DNA of 33,803 nucleotides, taken from positions 1-33,803 of the forward strand of contig JBCDKT010000044.1 in assembly GCA_038746285.1 (NCBI GenBank). The letters are read 5' to 3'. Positions 24,436 to 32,306 of this stretch are shown here, piece by piece (position 1 is the first letter of the stretch; each line of letters starts with the position of its first letter). The position numbers and the translations under genes are program-made. The stretch comes from Bacteroidota bacterium. GTDB taxonomy: Bacteria > Bacteroidota > Rhodothermia > Rhodothermales > JANQRZ01. The notes beneath the pieces were generated by a model. That model did not search any database, had not been told where the DNA came from, and saw only the letters and a list, made by a program, of their open reading frames with translations.

Positions 24436-25298
24436 CGGACGGCGACGGCGGCCGTGACCGGCTGGCCCCCGCGCGTGACCGGCTGGTCGGGCGAGCCGGC
24501 GCCGGAGAACTCGAACCGGCCGATCTCGCCGGAGTCGTCGTGGAGCATGACGTGGACCGTCCCCGACGGCGTCGCGTCGAGGTCGATGGGCACCCGCTCC
24601 GACGTCCCGTGCATCACGAACGACCGCCCCACGACGCGCGAGGCGTCGGGGCCGCCCCCGTCCGCCTCGGGGTGGACGACGAGCCACGAGTCGGACTCGA
24701 CCTTGACCGAGTCCACGACGATCACGTCGCCGCGGACCGGGTCGGCGCCGACGAACAGGGCCGGCGAGCCCGGCACCGGGCCGGTCCGCGCGTCTGAGCC
24801 GCCGGTCACCTCCTGGTCTGCGGGCGCCAGCGGCTCGAACTCGTAGTCGGAGCGTTCCAGGTCGTTGATAAGTGCCTCCATCTCGACGATCTCGCGCTTC
24901 TGGGCGATGATGATCTCGTCGGCTAGGCGGCGCACGCGGGGGTCCGAGATCGTCGCCCGCTCCGAAGTCAGGATGGCGAGGGAGTGGTGGGGGATCATGG
25001 CCTCCATCCAGTCCACGTCGTCGACCGACGTCTGGGAGCGGAGCAGCCAGAACCCGAACGCGAACAGCACGGCGCTCCCAGCGAAGATGGCGACGTTTTT
25101 CGTCCTGTCCTTGTACATGTGGAGCATGAACGCCAGCATGACGACGGCCATCGCGGCGCCCATGTAGAGCGCCATGAACGACTTCGTCGCGCTCCACCAG
25201 AGGTGGTCGGTCTCGTAGACCGTCGTGTACATCAGGACGAGCATGACGACCGTTGACGTGACGATCATCGCGAAGAAGCGGGCGTAGGAGGCCTTCAT
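24432..25298 (-). CDS. DUF305 membrane protein fused to a DUF7282-like domain
   Basis: A 288-aa protein with about three N-terminal membrane helices (residues 8-90). A DUF305 segment follows (VDWMEAMIPHHSLAILTSER, then EIIIAQKREIVEMEALI), whose paired His residues are thought to bind copper. The last 110 residues (VIVVDSVKVESDSWLVVHPE, FVMHGTSERVPIDLD, VHVMLHDDSGEIGRFEF) resemble DUF7282, a small beta domain more often seen alone. The ATG at 25298 was chosen; an ATG at 25370 would add a Pro-rich stretch. Palindromic element F lies 81 bp upstream. DUF305 proteins commonly occur in copper-resistance loci. Confidence 0.82.
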   Translation of the reverse strand: MKASYARFFAMIVTSTVVMLVLMYTTVYETDHLWWSATKSFMALYMGAAMAVVMLAFMLHMYKDRTKNVAIFAGSAVLFAFGFWLLRSQTSVDDVDWMEAMIPHHSLAILTSERATISDPRVRRLADEIIIAQKREIVEMEALINDLERSDYEFEPLAPADQEVTGGSDARTGPVPGSPALFVGADPVRGDVIVVDSVKVESDSWLVVHPEADGGGPDASRVVGRSFVMHGTSERVPIDLDATPSGTVHVMLHDDSGEIGRFEFSGAGSPDQPVTRGGQPVTAAVAVR

Positions 25299-25379
25299 GG
25301 GCGAGGGGACAGGGCGAGACGGCGCGGAAAGGAGTGGGTCCAACACGGGTGCGGGCGTGCGGATCGCCATTTGCAGTCC

Positions 25380-25399
25380 ACCTGAGCACCTTTTAAGGT
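25380..25399. promoter_or_regulatory. 20-bp palindromic element F (before DUF305 gene)
   Basis: ACCTGAGCACCTTTTAAGGT, identical to element G. It lies 81 bp upstream of the minus-strand DUF305 ATG, in inverted orientation compared with the other gene/element pairs, which suggests a symmetric binding site rather than a directional promoter. Confidence 0.65.
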
Positions 25400-25404
25400 C
25401 CGCA

Positions 25405-25431
25405 GGCTCTGGGCGCGGCCTTTTCAGAGCC
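25405..25431. terminator. Inverted repeat downstream of the sigma-HMA gene
   Basis: Perfect 7-bp arms GGCTCTG and CAGAGCC with a 13-nt loop, about 30 bp after the sigma-HMA stop on the minus strand. There is no T-tract after the stem, so termination is uncertain. Confidence 0.35.
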
Positions 25432-25459
25432 GCCCGGCGCCCGCGATGGAGGACGACCC

Positions 25460-26260
25460 TCAGGCCGCGTCGAAGACGGGCCGGAAGCCCGCGCCCTCCA
25501 CGGCGGCGCGCACGGCCTCGCGGTCGGCGCCGCCCGAGAGCCGGACGACGGCCGGGCCATCGAGCGTGAGCCGCTCGACGGTCACGCCGGGCGTCCGGTC
25601 GAGCGCGCGCGTGGCCCCGGCGACGCAGCCGCCGCAGGTCATGCCCTTGATGTTGAAGGTGAGGGCGTCGTCGGTGTTCGGGTTGTCGGTGTGCATGGGA
25701 GTAGGGGAGAGTGAAACAGGGGGGTTGGGTAGGGCGGCGCAGGTGCAGTCGAGGCACCCAGCGCACGCCCGGCAGACGTCTTCGAGCCGTTCGCGGAGCG
25801 CCGCGCGGGCGCGGTGCCGACGGACGCGGAGCGTGCCGGCCGACACGCCGAGCCGGTCCGCCACCTCGGCCGCAGGCTCGCCGTCGAGGTCGGCGCGGAG
25901 GACCTCGGCGGCCTCTGGCGCGAGGTCGTTCAGGAGCGGTTGGTAGCACGCGCAGAGCCGGGGCGCCTCCTCGGTCGGCATCACGGCGTCGGGCTGCTCG
26001 TCTGCCCACGCCGTCTCGCGGCGGCCCGCGGCCTCCCGTCGGCGGTGGGCGTCGACGGTCGCGTTCCGGACGACGCGCCACAACCAGCGCGTGAGGTCGG
26101 CCTCGCCGTCCATCGGCGGCGCGGCCTCGACCGCCTTCAAGAGCGCGTCCTGGACTACGTCTTCGGCCACGCCAGGGCCGAGCCGCTGGCGGACGTAGGC
26201 GACGAGCGGCTCGGCCTGTGCGGCGAGCGTGGCGTCGAGCAGGGTGGGGGAGAGAGGCAT
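25460..26260 (-). CDS. CorE-like metal-sensing ECF sigma factor fused to CopZ-like HMA domain
   Basis: A 266-aa protein in one uninterrupted frame. Residues 1-160 are an ECF sigma factor: region 2 VVQDALLKAVE and WLWRVVRNATVDAHRRR; region 4 EPAAEVADRLGVSAGTLRVR. Cys103-Ala-Cys105 lies in the linker and a Cys cluster (Cys163, 166, 169, 172, 174) follows region 4. A CxC linker plus C-terminal Cys-rich domain is the signature of CorE-like (ECF44) factors, which sense copper or other metals directly without an anti-sigma factor. After a Pro/Ser linker, residues 198-264 form a heavy-metal-associated domain with NIKGMTCGGC (Cys209, Cys212) and GFRPVF. The ATG at 26260 was preferred to a GTG at 26284, which falls in the promoter -10. 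It lies 46 bp downstream of copA on the same strand. Confidence 0.88.
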   Translation of the reverse strand: MPLSPTLLDATLAAQAEPLVAYVRQRLGPGVAEDVVQDALLKAVEAAPPMDGEADLTRWLWRVVRNATVDAHRRREAAGRRETAWADEQPDAVMPTEEAPRLCACYQPLLNDLAPEAAEVLRADLDGEPAAEVADRLGVSAGTLRVRRHRARAALRERLEDVCRACAGCLDCTCAALPNPPVSLSPTPMHTDNPNTDDALTFNIKGMTCGGCVAGATRALDRTPGVTVERLTLDGPAVVRLSGGADREAVRAAVEGAGFRPVFDAA

Positions 26261-26281
26261 GATATGGGGGGCGTTCACCGG

Positions 26282-26314
26282 CACAAACGCGGCGGCCCGT
26301 CGAACGTTACCGAG
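26282..26314 (-). promoter_or_regulatory. ECF-type promoter of the sigma-HMA gene
   Basis: On the minus strand: CTCGGTAACG, 14 nt, then GCGTTTGT. GGTAAC to CGTTTG spacing is 16 bp, normal for ECF sigma factors. It ends 21 bp before the ATG at 26260. The same flanks recur before copA with a diverged spacer. The -35 overlaps the copA stop codon. Autoregulation by the sigma factor is inferred. Confidence 0.65.
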
Positions 26315-28919
26315 CGGCCACCGCGGCGGAGCCGACTGTTGGTGGTATGAAGCGCCGCAGGCGGAGCGCGTTCGTCAGCACGAACACCGACGACAGGCCC
26401 ATCGCCGCCGCGCCGAGCACGGGCGAGAGCAGCACGCCGAGCGCCGGGTACAGCACGCCCGCCGCGACCGGGATCAGCACGACGTTGTAGGCAAAGGCCC
26501 AGAACAGGTTTTGCTTGACGTTGCGGAGCGTGGCCGCCGAGAGCGCCTGGGCCTCGACGAGCGCCGTGAGGTCGCCGCGCATGAGCACCACGTCGGCGGC
26601 CTCGATGGCGACGTCGGTCCCGGTCCCAATCGCGACGCCGACGTCGGCCTGGGCGAGCGCGGGGGCGTCGTTGATTCCGTCGCCGACGAACGCCACGTGC
26701 AACGGGCGTCCGCCGCGTCCGCCCTCGCCTTGGAGATCGCGCACGGCCTGGGCCTTGTCGGCGGGGAGCACCTCGGCGAGCACCTCGTCGATGCCGAGGC
26801 GCCGCGCGATGGCCTCGGCCGTGGCCCGGTTGTCGCCGGTGACCATGGCGACGCGGAGCCCGGCGTCGTGGAGCGCGTCGATGGCCGCGGGCGTCGTCGC
26901 CTTGACCGGGTCGGAGACGGCGAGGGCCGCAACGAGCACGCCGTCGACGGCCGCGTAGAGCGGCGTCTTGCCCTCACCCGCGAGGGCGCCAGAGGCCGCG
27001 GCGAGAGGCGCCACGTCGAGCCCGACCCGGGCCATGAACCGGTCGGCTCCGACCTCGACGCGGCGGCCCTCGACCGTCCCGCGCACGCCGAAGCCGGGCA
27101 CGGCCACGAAGTCGGACGCCGCCGGCAGGTCGATACCGCGCTCGTCCGCCGCGCGCACGATGGCCGCCGCGACCGGGTGCTCGCTCGGCACCTCGACCGC
27201 GGCTACAAGCCGGAGCAGTTCCGTTTCGTCCAGCCCGGCCTCTGGCGCTAGCGCCACGTCGGTCAGCGTCGGGCGGCCCTCGGTGAGCGTCCCCGTCTTG
27301 TCGAGCGCGACCACGTCAGCCTCGGACAGCGTCTGCAACGCCTCGCCCTTGCGGAAGAGCACGCCCAGCTCGGCCGCCTTCCCGGTCCCCACCATCACCG
27401 AGACGGGCGTCGCGAGCCCCATCGCGCACGGGCACGCGATGATGAGCACCGAGACCGCGGCCACGAGCGCGTAGGTCAGCGCCGGGCTCGGCCCGACGGC
27501 GAGCCAGACGCCGAACACGAGCGCGGCGATCACGAGCACGATGGGCACGAACACGGCGACCACGCGGTCCGCCAGCGCCTGGATCGCGGGCCGCGACGCC
27601 TGGGCGTCCTCGACGAGCCGGACGATCTGGGCGAGCACGGTGTCGGCCCCGACGCGCGTCGTCCGCATGAGCAGCGCCCCGGCCTGGTTGACGGTCCCGC
27701 CGACGACCTCCGCGTCCGCGCCCTTCTCGACCGGGACGGGCTCGCCGGTCACCATCGACTCGTCGACGTAGCTCGTGCCCTCGGTGACCACGCCGTCCAC
27801 CGGCACCTTCTCGCCCGGCCGCACGCGGACGACGTCGCCCACGGCTACGTCCTCGATGGGGACCTCGGCCTCGACTGGGCCGGTGCCCGGTCCACCGTCG
27901 CGGACCACGCGGGCCGTCTTTGCCCTCAGCCCGAGGAGCGCGCGGACGGCGTCCGACGTCTGGCCCTTGGCGCGGGCCTCGAACCACTTGCCGAGCAGGA
28001 TGAGCGTGATGATCGTCGCCGACGCCTCGTAGTACACGTGGACCGCGCCCTCGGGGAGCACGCCCGGCAGGAACGTCGCGACGACGGAGTACCCGTAGGC
28101 CGCCGACGTGCCGAGGGCGACGAGCGTGTTCATGTCGGGCGAGCCGTGGCGGGCCGCCGCCCACCCGGCGCGGTAGAATCGGAGGCCTGGTCCAAACTGG
28201 ACCGCTGTCGCCAGCGCGAACGCCACGAGCCAGCGCGTCTGCATCGGGACGAGCCCGTCGATCCAGGCCATCCCACCGGGGACCGCCATCGGCACCATCT
28301 CCATGAGGAACAGCGGGAGCGTGAGCCCGGCGGCCCACAGGAGTCGACGCCGCAGCCGCTGGCGGTCGAGCTCTCGCGCCTGGCGCTCAGCGTCCTCCGT
28401 CGTCGTCCCGCCCACGGCCTCGACGACGTCGTAACCCGTCTTCCGGACGGCCTCGTAGAGCGCCTCGACGTCGGTCCCGGCGGCGTAGCGGACGCGGGCG
28501 CGCTCGGTCGCCAGGTTCACTGACGCCTCGACCACGCCGTCGGCGCCTTGCAGCGCACGCTCGACGCGCCCGACGCACGCCGCGCACGTCATCCCACCCA
28601 CGGCGAAGCTCACCTCCTCGGTCCGCACGTCGTAGCCCGCTCGCTGGACGGCCTCGGCGAGCGCCAGAGGCGTCGTCTCGGCCGCGTCGAACTGGACGGT
28701 CGCCCGCTCGGTCGCGAGGTTGACCGTCGCCTCGTGGACGCCGGGGACCTTCGACAGCGCCTTCTCGACACGGCCCGAGCACGCGGCGCACGTCATGCCC
28801 TCGACGCCCAGCGTCGCGTGCGAGAGCGGCCGGGGCGGGCCGACTACGGCACCGTCGCCGGACGGGCTGGCGTCGGCGGCAGGCGGGTCGGAGGGCAGGG
28901 CAGGGGAGGGGTGGGGCAT
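26307..28919 (-). CDS. copA: P1B-1-type Cu(I)-exporting ATPase CopA (CPC motif, two HMA domains)
   Basis: An 870-aa copper pump of the inner membrane. Two N-terminal HMA domains carry GMTCAAC (Cys44/47 and Cys112/115). Eight transmembrane helices follow, with the Cu(I) motif CPC at 496-498 ([13 protein letters not shown]), actuator [12 protein letters not shown], phosphorylation Asp540 in [14 protein letters not shown], and hinge [12 protein letters not shown]-terminal YN (FAYNVVLIP) and MxxSS (MGLSSV) motifs fit P1B-1 pumps. The first about 35 residues are Pro/Ala-rich. Transcription probably starts at the ECF-type promoter 21 bp upstream, and the sigma-HMA gene follows, so pump and copper sensor form one unit. 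Confidence 0.96.
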   Translation of the reverse strand: MPHPSPALPSDPPAADASPSGDGAVVGPPRPLSHATLGVEGMTCAACSGRVEKALSKVPGVHEATVNLATERATVQFDAAETTPLALAEAVQRAGYDVRTEEVSFAVGGMTCAACVGRVERALQGADGVVEASVNLATERARVRYAAGTDVEALYEAVRKTGYDVVEAVGGTTTEDAERQARELDRQRLRRRLLWAAGLTLPLFLMEMVPMAVPGGMAWIDGLVPMQTRWLVAFALATAVQFGPGLRFYRAGWAAARHGSPDMNTLVALGTSAAYGYSVVATFLPGVLPEGAVHVYYEASATIITLILLGKWFEARAKGQTSDAVRALLGLRAKTARVVRDGGPGTGPVEAEVPIEDVAVGDVVRVRPGEKVPVDGVVTEGTSYVDESMVTGEPVPVEKGADAEVVGGTVNQAGALLMRTTRVGADTVLAQIVRLVEDAQASRPAIQALADRVVAVFVPIVLVIAALVFGVWLAVGPSPALTYALVAAVSVLIIACPCAMGLATPVSVMVGTGKAAELGVLFRKGEALQTLSEADVVALDKTGTLTEGRPTLTDVALAPEAGLDETELLRLVAAVEVPSEHPVAAAIVRAADERGIDLPAASDFVAVPGFGVRGTVEGRRVEVGADRFMARVGLDVAPLAAASGALAGEGKTPLYAAVDGVLVAALAVSDPVKATTPAAIDALHDAGLRVAMVTGDNRATAEAIARRLGIDEVLAEVLPADKAQAVRDLQGEGGRGGRPLHVAFVGDGINDAPALAQADVGVAIGTGTDVAIEAADVVLMRGDLTALVEAQALSAATLRNVKQNLFWAFAYNVVLIPVAAGVLYPALGVLLSPVLGAAAMGLSSVFVLTNALRLRRFIPPTVGSAAVAAR

Positions 28920-28939
28920 CTCAGGTCGGGCGTTTCCTC

Positions 28940-28972
28940 GACAAACGCAGCGGCTGTCGTCCCGTTACCGAG
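28940..28972 (-). promoter_or_regulatory. ECF-type promoter of copA
   Basis: CTCGGTAACG, 14 nt, then GCGTTTGT on the minus strand, ending about 21 bp before the copA ATG at 28919. The flanks (10 and 8 bp) are identical to the promoter at 26282-26314 while only 5 of 14 spacer bases match, which is what a promoter under selection should look like. Confidence 0.65.
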
Positions 28973-29043
28973 ACTGGCGGTCGCCGCGTTTCTGGAACGT
29001 GCCCAACGCCGCGAGCCCGTGAACGGACGGCTGATCCGACGCG

Positions 29044-29063
29044 ACCTGAGCACCTTTTAAGGT
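29044..29063 (+). promoter_or_regulatory. 20-bp palindromic element G (before the cus operon)
   Basis: ACCTGAGCACCTTTTAAGGT, 26 bp before the GTG at 29090, in the divergent region between copA and the cus genes. It contains a 12-bp inner palindrome (ACCTTTTAAGGT). Confidence 0.68.
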
Positions 29064-29089
29064 GGGGCAGGGCAGAACCTGCCGATCCT

Positions 29090-29473
29090 GTGCGTACTCA
29101 ACCCGTGATCCGCCCCTCGCCCCTGCTCCCCCGGCTTGCTGCCCTCTTGGCGCTCGCCCTCGTCGCGCTGGCCGCCGGTCCGTCCGCGGCGGCCGTAGCC
29201 GACGCGCTCGGGCCGGACTGCTGCTCCGAGCACTGTCCGATGGCGCCCCCCGCCAACGGACCCGCAGAGGCTCCGGTCTGCTGCGCGCAGCCCCCGGCCG
29301 TCGCGCACGATGCGGCGACGGTCCCCCCCGCTCCGACGGACACGGAGGCGCCCGTTGCGCACGAGACGCTCGCCGAGCCTCTGGCGCCGCCGCCTCGCGA
29401 GGCCCCTCCTACGACGACGGGGGCACCGCCCGGCCCCCGCCGACACCTCACGCTCTCGGTCCTGCTGGTCTGA
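29090..29473 (+). CDS. Small secreted or membrane-anchored Cys-containing protein
   Basis: A 127-aa protein from GTG at 29090 (a second GTG at 29105 is possible). It has a hydrophobic leader (LLPRLAALLALALVALAAG), two paired-Cys motifs (DCCSEHCP and VCCAQP), and a Pro/Ala/Thr-rich tail ending PRRHLTLSVLLV. It is the first gene after palindromic element G and precedes the cusC-like gene by 95 bp. Small hydrophobic proteins of unknown role often lead cus/czc operons. Cys pairs and a His suggest periplasmic Cu(I) binding. No family is certain. Confidence 0.6.
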   Translation: MRTQPVIRPSPLLPRLAALLALALVALAAGPSAAAVADALGPDCCSEHCPMAPPANGPAEAPVCCAQPPAVAHDAATVPPAPTDTEAPVAHETLAEPLAPPPREAPPTTTGAPPGPRRHLTLSVLLV

Positions 29474-29568
29474 GCCGACAGCCCGCGCCTCTGGCGCAGC
29501 GCTTCCGCGCCCGACGCCCCGCCCTATGGCGTTGCGTCCCTACCGCTGTCCGTCGCCCGTCTCAGACC

Positions 29569-30852
29569 ATGTCCCCCCTCGCCTCAGCGCGTTCGGCGCT
29601 GCTCGCCCTCCTGGCCCTCGTCGGTGCTCAGGCGCACGCCCAGGCACCCGACACCCTCCGCCTGGGCGCCGTCCTCGACGCGCTCTACGCTGAGAACCCC
29701 GTGCTCGCCGCCGAACGCCTGGACGCCCGCGCCCTCGCGCGCCGCGGCGACCAGGTCGCCACGCTCCCTGACCCCGTGGCGTCCGTCATGTTCGCGCCGT
29801 ACCCGGTCCTGACCGCCCGAGGCACGCAGCGGTCGCAGTGGCGCGTGGAGCAGATGCTGCCGTGGCCGGGCACGCTCGGCCTCCGCCGCGACGCCGCCGA
29901 TGCCCAGGCCGAGGTTGCCCGCTTGGGCGCCGACGCCACGGCCCTCGACCTCGCCCGCCGCGCGACGCGCGCCTACGCCGACCTCGTGCGGACGCAGGAG
30001 GCCGCGGCCGTCGTCCGCGCGTTCCAGGCCCGGCTCGACGCCTTCGCCGAGGCCGCCGCCGTTCGCTACGAGGTCGGCCGCGGGCCGCAGGGCGCCATCC
30101 TCCAGGTCCAGCTCGAGCGCCAGCGGCTCGGCGAGCGGCTCATCACGCTCGACCGTGAGCGCGACGCCGCCGTCCAGACGCTCGCCCGCGTCCTCGACCG
30201 GCCGGGCCTGACGGTCGAGGACCGCGTCGTCGCCGTCGTCCCGGCGCTCCCCGAGGCGGACGACATCGCCGCGCTGGCGGTGGCGACGCGCCCCGAAGTT
30301 TCGCGGGCTCAGGCGCAGATCGAGGCTGCCGAGGCCCAGGTCGCGCTCGCTGAGAAGGCGTTCTACCCCGCCATCGGATTCGGCGTCGTCTACACGGACG
30401 TCGCCCCAGCCGACGCGCCCCCCACGGCCACCGGCCGAGACGCCCTCGGCCTCATGGCCTCGGTCCGGATCCCGCTCGACCGGGCCTCCCGCCGCGCCGG
30501 GCTCGACGAAGCCCGCCTCCGCGAGGAGGCCGCCCGCGCCCGACTGGCGGCGACCGAGACGGCCGTCCAGACCGACGTCGCCGACGCCCTTTCCGACGCC
30601 CGCCGCGCGGCCGAAGCCGTCGCCCTCTACCGCGAGACGCTCGTGCCTCAGGCCGAGACGACCGTCGAGAGCGCGCTCGCGGGCTACACGACGGGCGCCC
30701 TCGACTTCCTCGCCTTCCTCGACGCCGAGCGCGCCCGGTTCTCCGTCGCCCTCGGCCTCGTCGACGCCCGCGCCCGGCTCCTCGACGCCGCCGCCGACCT
30801 CGCCCGCGCGCTCGGCACCACCGACCCGCTCCTCGGCCCCCCAGCCCGATGA
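29569..30852 (+). CDS. cusC: CusC-like outer-membrane efflux protein (TolC family)
   Basis: A 427-aa protein with a signal peptide (about 1-25, ending AQAHAQ), then two long alpha-helical coiled-coil repeats rich in Ala, Arg, Glu and Gln (for example LERQRLGERLITLDRERDAA and RAQAQIEAAEAQVALAEKAF). These are separated by strand regions, as in OEP/TolC proteins. No lipobox Cys is obvious after the leader. The stop overlaps the cusB start (ATGA), so the two are coupled. The ATG at 29569 was chosen because it begins the signal peptide; the frame is open upstream but encodes implausible Arg-rich sequence. It forms the outer channel of the tripartite Cu/Ag efflux pump. Confidence 0.9.
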   Translation: MSPLASARSALLALLALVGAQAHAQAPDTLRLGAVLDALYAENPVLAAERLDARALARRGDQVATLPDPVASVMFAPYPVLTARGTQRSQWRVEQMLPWPGTLGLRRDAADAQAEVARLGADATALDLARRATRAYADLVRTQEAAAVVRAFQARLDAFAEAAAVRYEVGRGPQGAILQVQLERQRLGERLITLDRERDAAVQTLARVLDRPGLTVEDRVVAVVPALPEADDIAALAVATRPEVSRAQAQIEAAEAQVALAEKAFYPAIGFGVVYTDVAPADAPPTATGRDALGLMASVRIPLDRASRRAGLDEARLREEAARARLAATETAVQTDVADALSDARRAAEAVALYRETLVPQAETTVESALAGYTTGALDFLAFLDAERARFSVALGLVDARARLLDAAADLARALGTTDPLLGPPAR

Positions 30853-32306
30853 CGACCGAGACCCCCGACCCACGTACTCACGACGCGCCGCCGCCCCTCT
30901 CGCCAGAGGCCTTCGGCGAGGGCGGCGACCCGGCCGACGTCTACGCCGACGCGCCGCCGAGCCCCGAGCGACGCCGCCGTGCCCTCTGGGTCGGACTCGC
31001 CCTTCTGGCGTTCGTCGCCACCGTCGGCGTGACGTGGACCCTCGCGCGCGGGGGCAACGGCGACGCGGTCGCCGAGGCCCCGCCCGCAACAGCGCCTGCC
31101 GACGGCGGCACGGCGGACGGCGACGGCCCCGAGGGCGGCCTCGCGCAGTTCGACCTCAACGGCGACGGCGTCGTCTATCAGTCGGGGATGCACCCATGGG
31201 TGGTCCAGGACGAGCCGGGGCAGTGCCCCGTGTGCGGGATGGACCTCGAGCCCGTGCCCGTCTCCGGCGCCCCGGCCGGGACGGTCGAGATCGACCCGGT
31301 CACGCTCCAGAACATCGGCGTCCGCACGGCCGTCGTCCAGGAGCGCCAGCTTGAGCGGACCCTCCGCACGACGGGCACCTTCGAGGCGCAGGACGCCGGG
31401 CGCGAGACGGTCGCGCTCCGCGTCGGCGGGTTCGTGGAAAGACTCTACGTCGACACCGAAGGCCAGCAGGTCCGCCAGGGCCAACCGCTCCTGGAGATCT
31501 ACAGCCCCGAGCTGGTCTCGACCCAGCAGGAGCTGCTCCTCGCCGTCCGCAACCGCGAGCTCTTGGGCGGCGGGGCCGGGGCCGACCGGCTCGTCGAGGC
31601 CGCTCGGACGCGGCTCCGTCTGTTCGGGCTGGGGGCAGGGCAGATCGCGGCCGTCGAGCGCTCGGGCACCATCGAGGAGCGGATCACGCTCTTCGCGCCC
31701 GCCTCCGGGACGGTCCAGAACAAGCGGATCGTCGAGGGGATGCAGGCGACGCCGGGGATGCCGCTCATGGACATCGTCGACTTCGGCGCGCTCTACCTCC
31801 AGGTCGACGTGCCCGAGCGCGACCTCGGGTGGGTGACGCGCGGCACGCGCGGCGTCGTGACGCTCGCGGCGTTCCCCGGCGAGGAGCTCCGGGGCCGCGT
31901 GGACTACGTCTATGACACGCTCGACTCCGCCACGCGGACGGGCACGGCGCGGATCACGCTCGCCAACGCGGCTGGCCTGCTCCGGCCGGGGATGTTCGCC
32001 ACGGCGACCCTCTACGGCGACCTCGCGGAGGTCGGCCCGGTCGTACCGAGCGAGGCCGTCGTCCGCGACGGCGACGGGGCCGCCGTCATCCTCGCCCTCG
32101 GCGAGGGCCGCTTCCGGCCCCAGCCGGTCACGCTCGGCGGAGAGTCCGACGGGCTCGTCCGCGTCCTCGAGGGCGTGTCCGTCGGCGACCGCGTCGTCAC
32201 GAGCGCCCAGTTCCTCATCGACTCCGAGGCCCGCCTGGCGGCCTCGCTCTGCGCGATGACCGGCGGTATGGGGACGGCGGACGCCGACGACTTCCCCACC
32301 GAGTGA
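30849..32306 (+). CDS. cusB: CusB-like periplasmic adaptor with heavy-metal-binding domain
   Basis: A 485-aa membrane-fusion protein. A cytoplasmic Pro/Asp-rich N-terminus is followed by one membrane anchor (about 46-65), then a heavy-metal-binding domain with [11 protein letters not shown] and [10 protein letters not shown] (Met114, His115, Cys126, Cys129, Met131). Barrel-sandwich and beta-barrel domains follow ([38 protein letters not shown]-type strands, [10 protein letters not shown]). A long Asp/Gly-rich linker (about 70-105) precedes the metal domain. The C-terminus has CAMTGGMG, which may add Met ligands. It overlaps both neighbours by ATGA, indicating a coupled cusCBA operon. Confidence 0.93.
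   Translation: MTTETPDPRTHDAPPPLSPEAFGEGGDPADVYADAPPSPERRRRALWVGLALLAFVATVGVTWTLARGGNGDAVAEAPPATAPADGGTADGDGPEGGLAQFDLNGDGVVYQSGMHPWVVQDEPGQCPVCGMDLEPVPVSGAPAGTVEIDPVTLQNIGVRTAVVQERQLERTLRTTGTFEAQDAGRETVALRVGGFVERLYVDTEGQQVRQGQPLLEIYSPELVSTQQELLLAVRNRELLGGGAGADRLVEAARTRLRLFGLGAGQIAAVERSGTIEERITLFAPASGTVQNKRIVEGMQATPGMPLMDIVDFGALYLQVDVPERDLGWVTRGTRGVVTLAAFPGEELRGRVDYVYDTLDSATRTGTARITLANAAGLLRPGMFATATLYGDLAEVGPVVPSEAVVRDGDGAAVILALGEGRFRPQPVTLGGESDGLVRVLEGVSVGDRVVTSAQFLIDSEARLAASLCAMTGGMGTADADDFPTE

Noticed and set aside
25299-26081. Upstream extension of the DUF305 frame to 26081
   Set aside because: The added residues are Arg/Pro/Gly-rich and overlap the sigma-HMA gene in another frame. The membrane helix right after the ATG at 25298 marks the real start.
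26261-26284. GTG at 26284 as start of the sigma-HMA gene
   Set aside because: It lies within the -10 element of the ECF-type promoter. The ATG at 26260 gives the same promoter-to-start distance as copA.
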